DNA from: Candidatus Hydrogenedentota bacterium
GTDB lineage: Bacteria > Hydrogenedentota > Hydrogenedentia > Hydrogenedentales > JAEUWI01
DNA: 64,000 bases
Assembly: GCA_016182605.1 (NCBI GenBank)
Contig: JACPGE010000036.1
Span: 96,675-160,674 of the forward strand
Reading direction: 5' to 3'
Below, piece by piece: positions 63,303-64,000 of the stretch (position 1 is the stretch's first letter; each line of letters begins with the position of its first letter). Position numbers and translations under genes: made by a program. Below the pieces are notes generated by a model that searched no databases, was not told the DNA's origin, and saw only the letters and a program-made list of their open reading frames with translations.

Positions 63303-63713
63303 ATGAGTAACCCGCCTTTCAAGTTCTCGATTAACATAGATGGTTCCATGCCGGTCTATGTACAGATTGAAAACCTGGTGCAGTACGCCATCGCCTCCGG
63401 GCACTATGGCCCCGGCGACACCCTCCCATCCGTTCGAGAAATGTCCGAGACCCTGGGCATCAATCCCAATACGGTGACCAAGTCGTATCGCGATTTGGAA
63501 CTGATGAAGATGGTGCGTTCCCGCCGTGGCGTGGGTGTCATGGTGACGGACGAAGCGCCGGCCATCTGCATTCGCGACGCGCGCCTCAAAGCCGAATACA
63601 GCCTGCGGGATTCGGTGGCGGAGTGCGTGGTCAGCGGGATCAAGGTCGCGGATGTCCGCCGGATCGTGAAAGAAGCGATCGAAAGCGGCGAGACCCCCTA
63701 CCTCGTCCGTTAA
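63303..63713 (+). CDS. GntR-family (YtrA-like) transcriptional regulator 2
   Basis: ATG 63303 (MSNPPFKFSINIDGSMPVYV) is taken, with AAAGG 10 bases upstream; in-frame starts at 63285 and 63228 exist. The 136-aa product has VYVQIENLVQYAIASGHYGPGDTLPSVREMSETLGINPNTVTKSYRDLELMKMVRSRRGVGVMV and a short helical C-terminus ending VRRIVKEAIESGETPYLVR. It is clearly paralogous to the regulator at 25065 and likewise lacks an adjacent ABC transporter within the window. Confidence 0.9.
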   Translation: MSNPPFKFSINIDGSMPVYVQIENLVQYAIASGHYGPGDTLPSVREMSETLGINPNTVTKSYRDLELMKMVRSRRGVGVMVTDEAPAICIRDARLKAEYSLRDSVAECVVSGIKVADVRRIVKEAIESGETPYLVR

Positions 63714-63751
63714 GCCCTTTAACAATCCAACGGCATTTCGCCGGACTGCAT

Positions 63752-63966
63752 GCTAACCCGCATATTTCACCACTTCAAAGCTTACTGAGAACGAGATCAT
63801 CTTGGAACGTGGTGAAATATGCTCAGCGTGGCGATGGTGCTGGCGTTCACCGGGCAGGCTAAATCACGGGCTGTCTGGCGATGCCGCCATGCATGTCGTG
63901 GCAATTGTGGGTGTAAGAAGGAGTTAGGAAATAGACGCGTGGAACCCGTGATTTATCCGGGCTAAC
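63752..63966. repeat. Dispersed ~215-bp element, copy C
   Basis: The copy begins GCTAACCCGCATATTTC and ends ATCCGGGCTAAC. It is closest to copy A in the first loop (TTCAAAGCTT, TCATCTTGGAAC) and shares GATGGTGCTGGCGTTCACCG. In the second stem one base differs (GGAACCCGTG), so pairing is imperfect by one position. Its last GCTAAC is the first of the next copy. Confidence 0.92.
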
Positions 63967-64000
63967 CCGCATATTTCACCACTTCAAAGCTTACTGAGAA
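63961..64000. repeat. Dispersed ~215-bp element, copy D (partial, tandem)
   Basis: The last 40 bases repeat the first 40 of copy C without a mismatch, sharing GCTAAC with its end. The element is therefore arranged in direct tandem and continues beyond the window. Confidence 0.92.

Noticed and set aside
63752..64000. Integron attC sites, suggested by GCTAAC ends and tandem arrangement
   Set aside because: The ends do not fit the RYYYAAC/GTTRRRY core sites, the elements are longer than typical attC sites, and no cassette genes lie between the tandem copies.

Overview
The window is high-GC bacterial DNA from a diderm. Evidence for two membranes is an apolipoprotein N-acyltransferase, lipoproteins, an OmpA-like peptidoglycan-binding lipoprotein and two secretin-domain proteins. 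Secreted glycosidases, very large surface proteins with Gly-Glu linkers and Cys/Asp-rich calcium-type repeats, and a prepilin-type protein ending in a His-X9-Asp-Gly-like motif together point to the PVC/FCB-adjacent environmental phyla, most likely Candidatus Hydrogenedentota. That assignment is inference from gene style; there is no rRNA in the window.

Layout. 1-148 is the end of a c-type cytochrome resembling NapB. 248-5411 holds two secreted carbohydrate-active proteins, one a beta-helix/propeller/GH29 fucosidase fusion. 5463-8629 (minus) is a four-gene anti-phage operon that reads as a type III CBASS: CD-NTase, HORMA, TRIP13-like ATPase, and a DUF6602 protein with PD-(D/E)XK-like residues in the effector position. 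Its promoter is a near-consensus sigma-70 promoter with a 27-bp CIRCE (HrcA operator) match covering the predicted start. The operon sits in a visibly AT-richer island (about 5412-9980). 9983-12622 (minus) is a surface protein fused to a prepilin-type module, preceded by a cobalamin riboswitch with its own promoter.

13105-23128 (minus) is housekeeping: an FHA-GAF histidine kinase, pyruvate phosphate dikinase, and a compact cell-division cluster murC-ftsQ-ftsZ-pilT without ftsA. 23436-25532 (plus) has a lipoprotein, a zinc-ribbon protein and a GntR regulator. 25686-32676 (minus) holds murJ and lnt (coupled), then two secretin-like proteins with a lipoprotein and a small exported protein, probably one envelope operon. 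33173-42395 mixes a secreted GH42-like protein, an FAH-family hydrolase, a DUF4139 protein, a Tat-exported Gfo/Idh/MocA oxidoreductase and a tight run nnrE-thpR-yggT-pcm. 42420-58617 (minus) is two paralogous giant surface proteins (2874 and 2449 residues) with N-terminal beta-helices and arrays of about 100-residue repeats. 59270-63713 (plus) has prfC, a glucuronokinase-like GHMP kinase, rsmI and a second GntR regulator.

A dispersed element of about 215 bp, with two internal 13-bp perfect inverted repeats, occurs in three full copies (18193, 60894, 63752) and a fourth starts in tandem at the right edge.

The most notable observation is the CBASS operon under an apparent CIRCE element. If HrcA acts here, as it does elsewhere by sensing GroEL availability, immunity would be tied to chaperonin load, which phage assembly can raise. 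That link is a hypothesis; the operator match, promoter spacing and gene order are read directly from the sequence.
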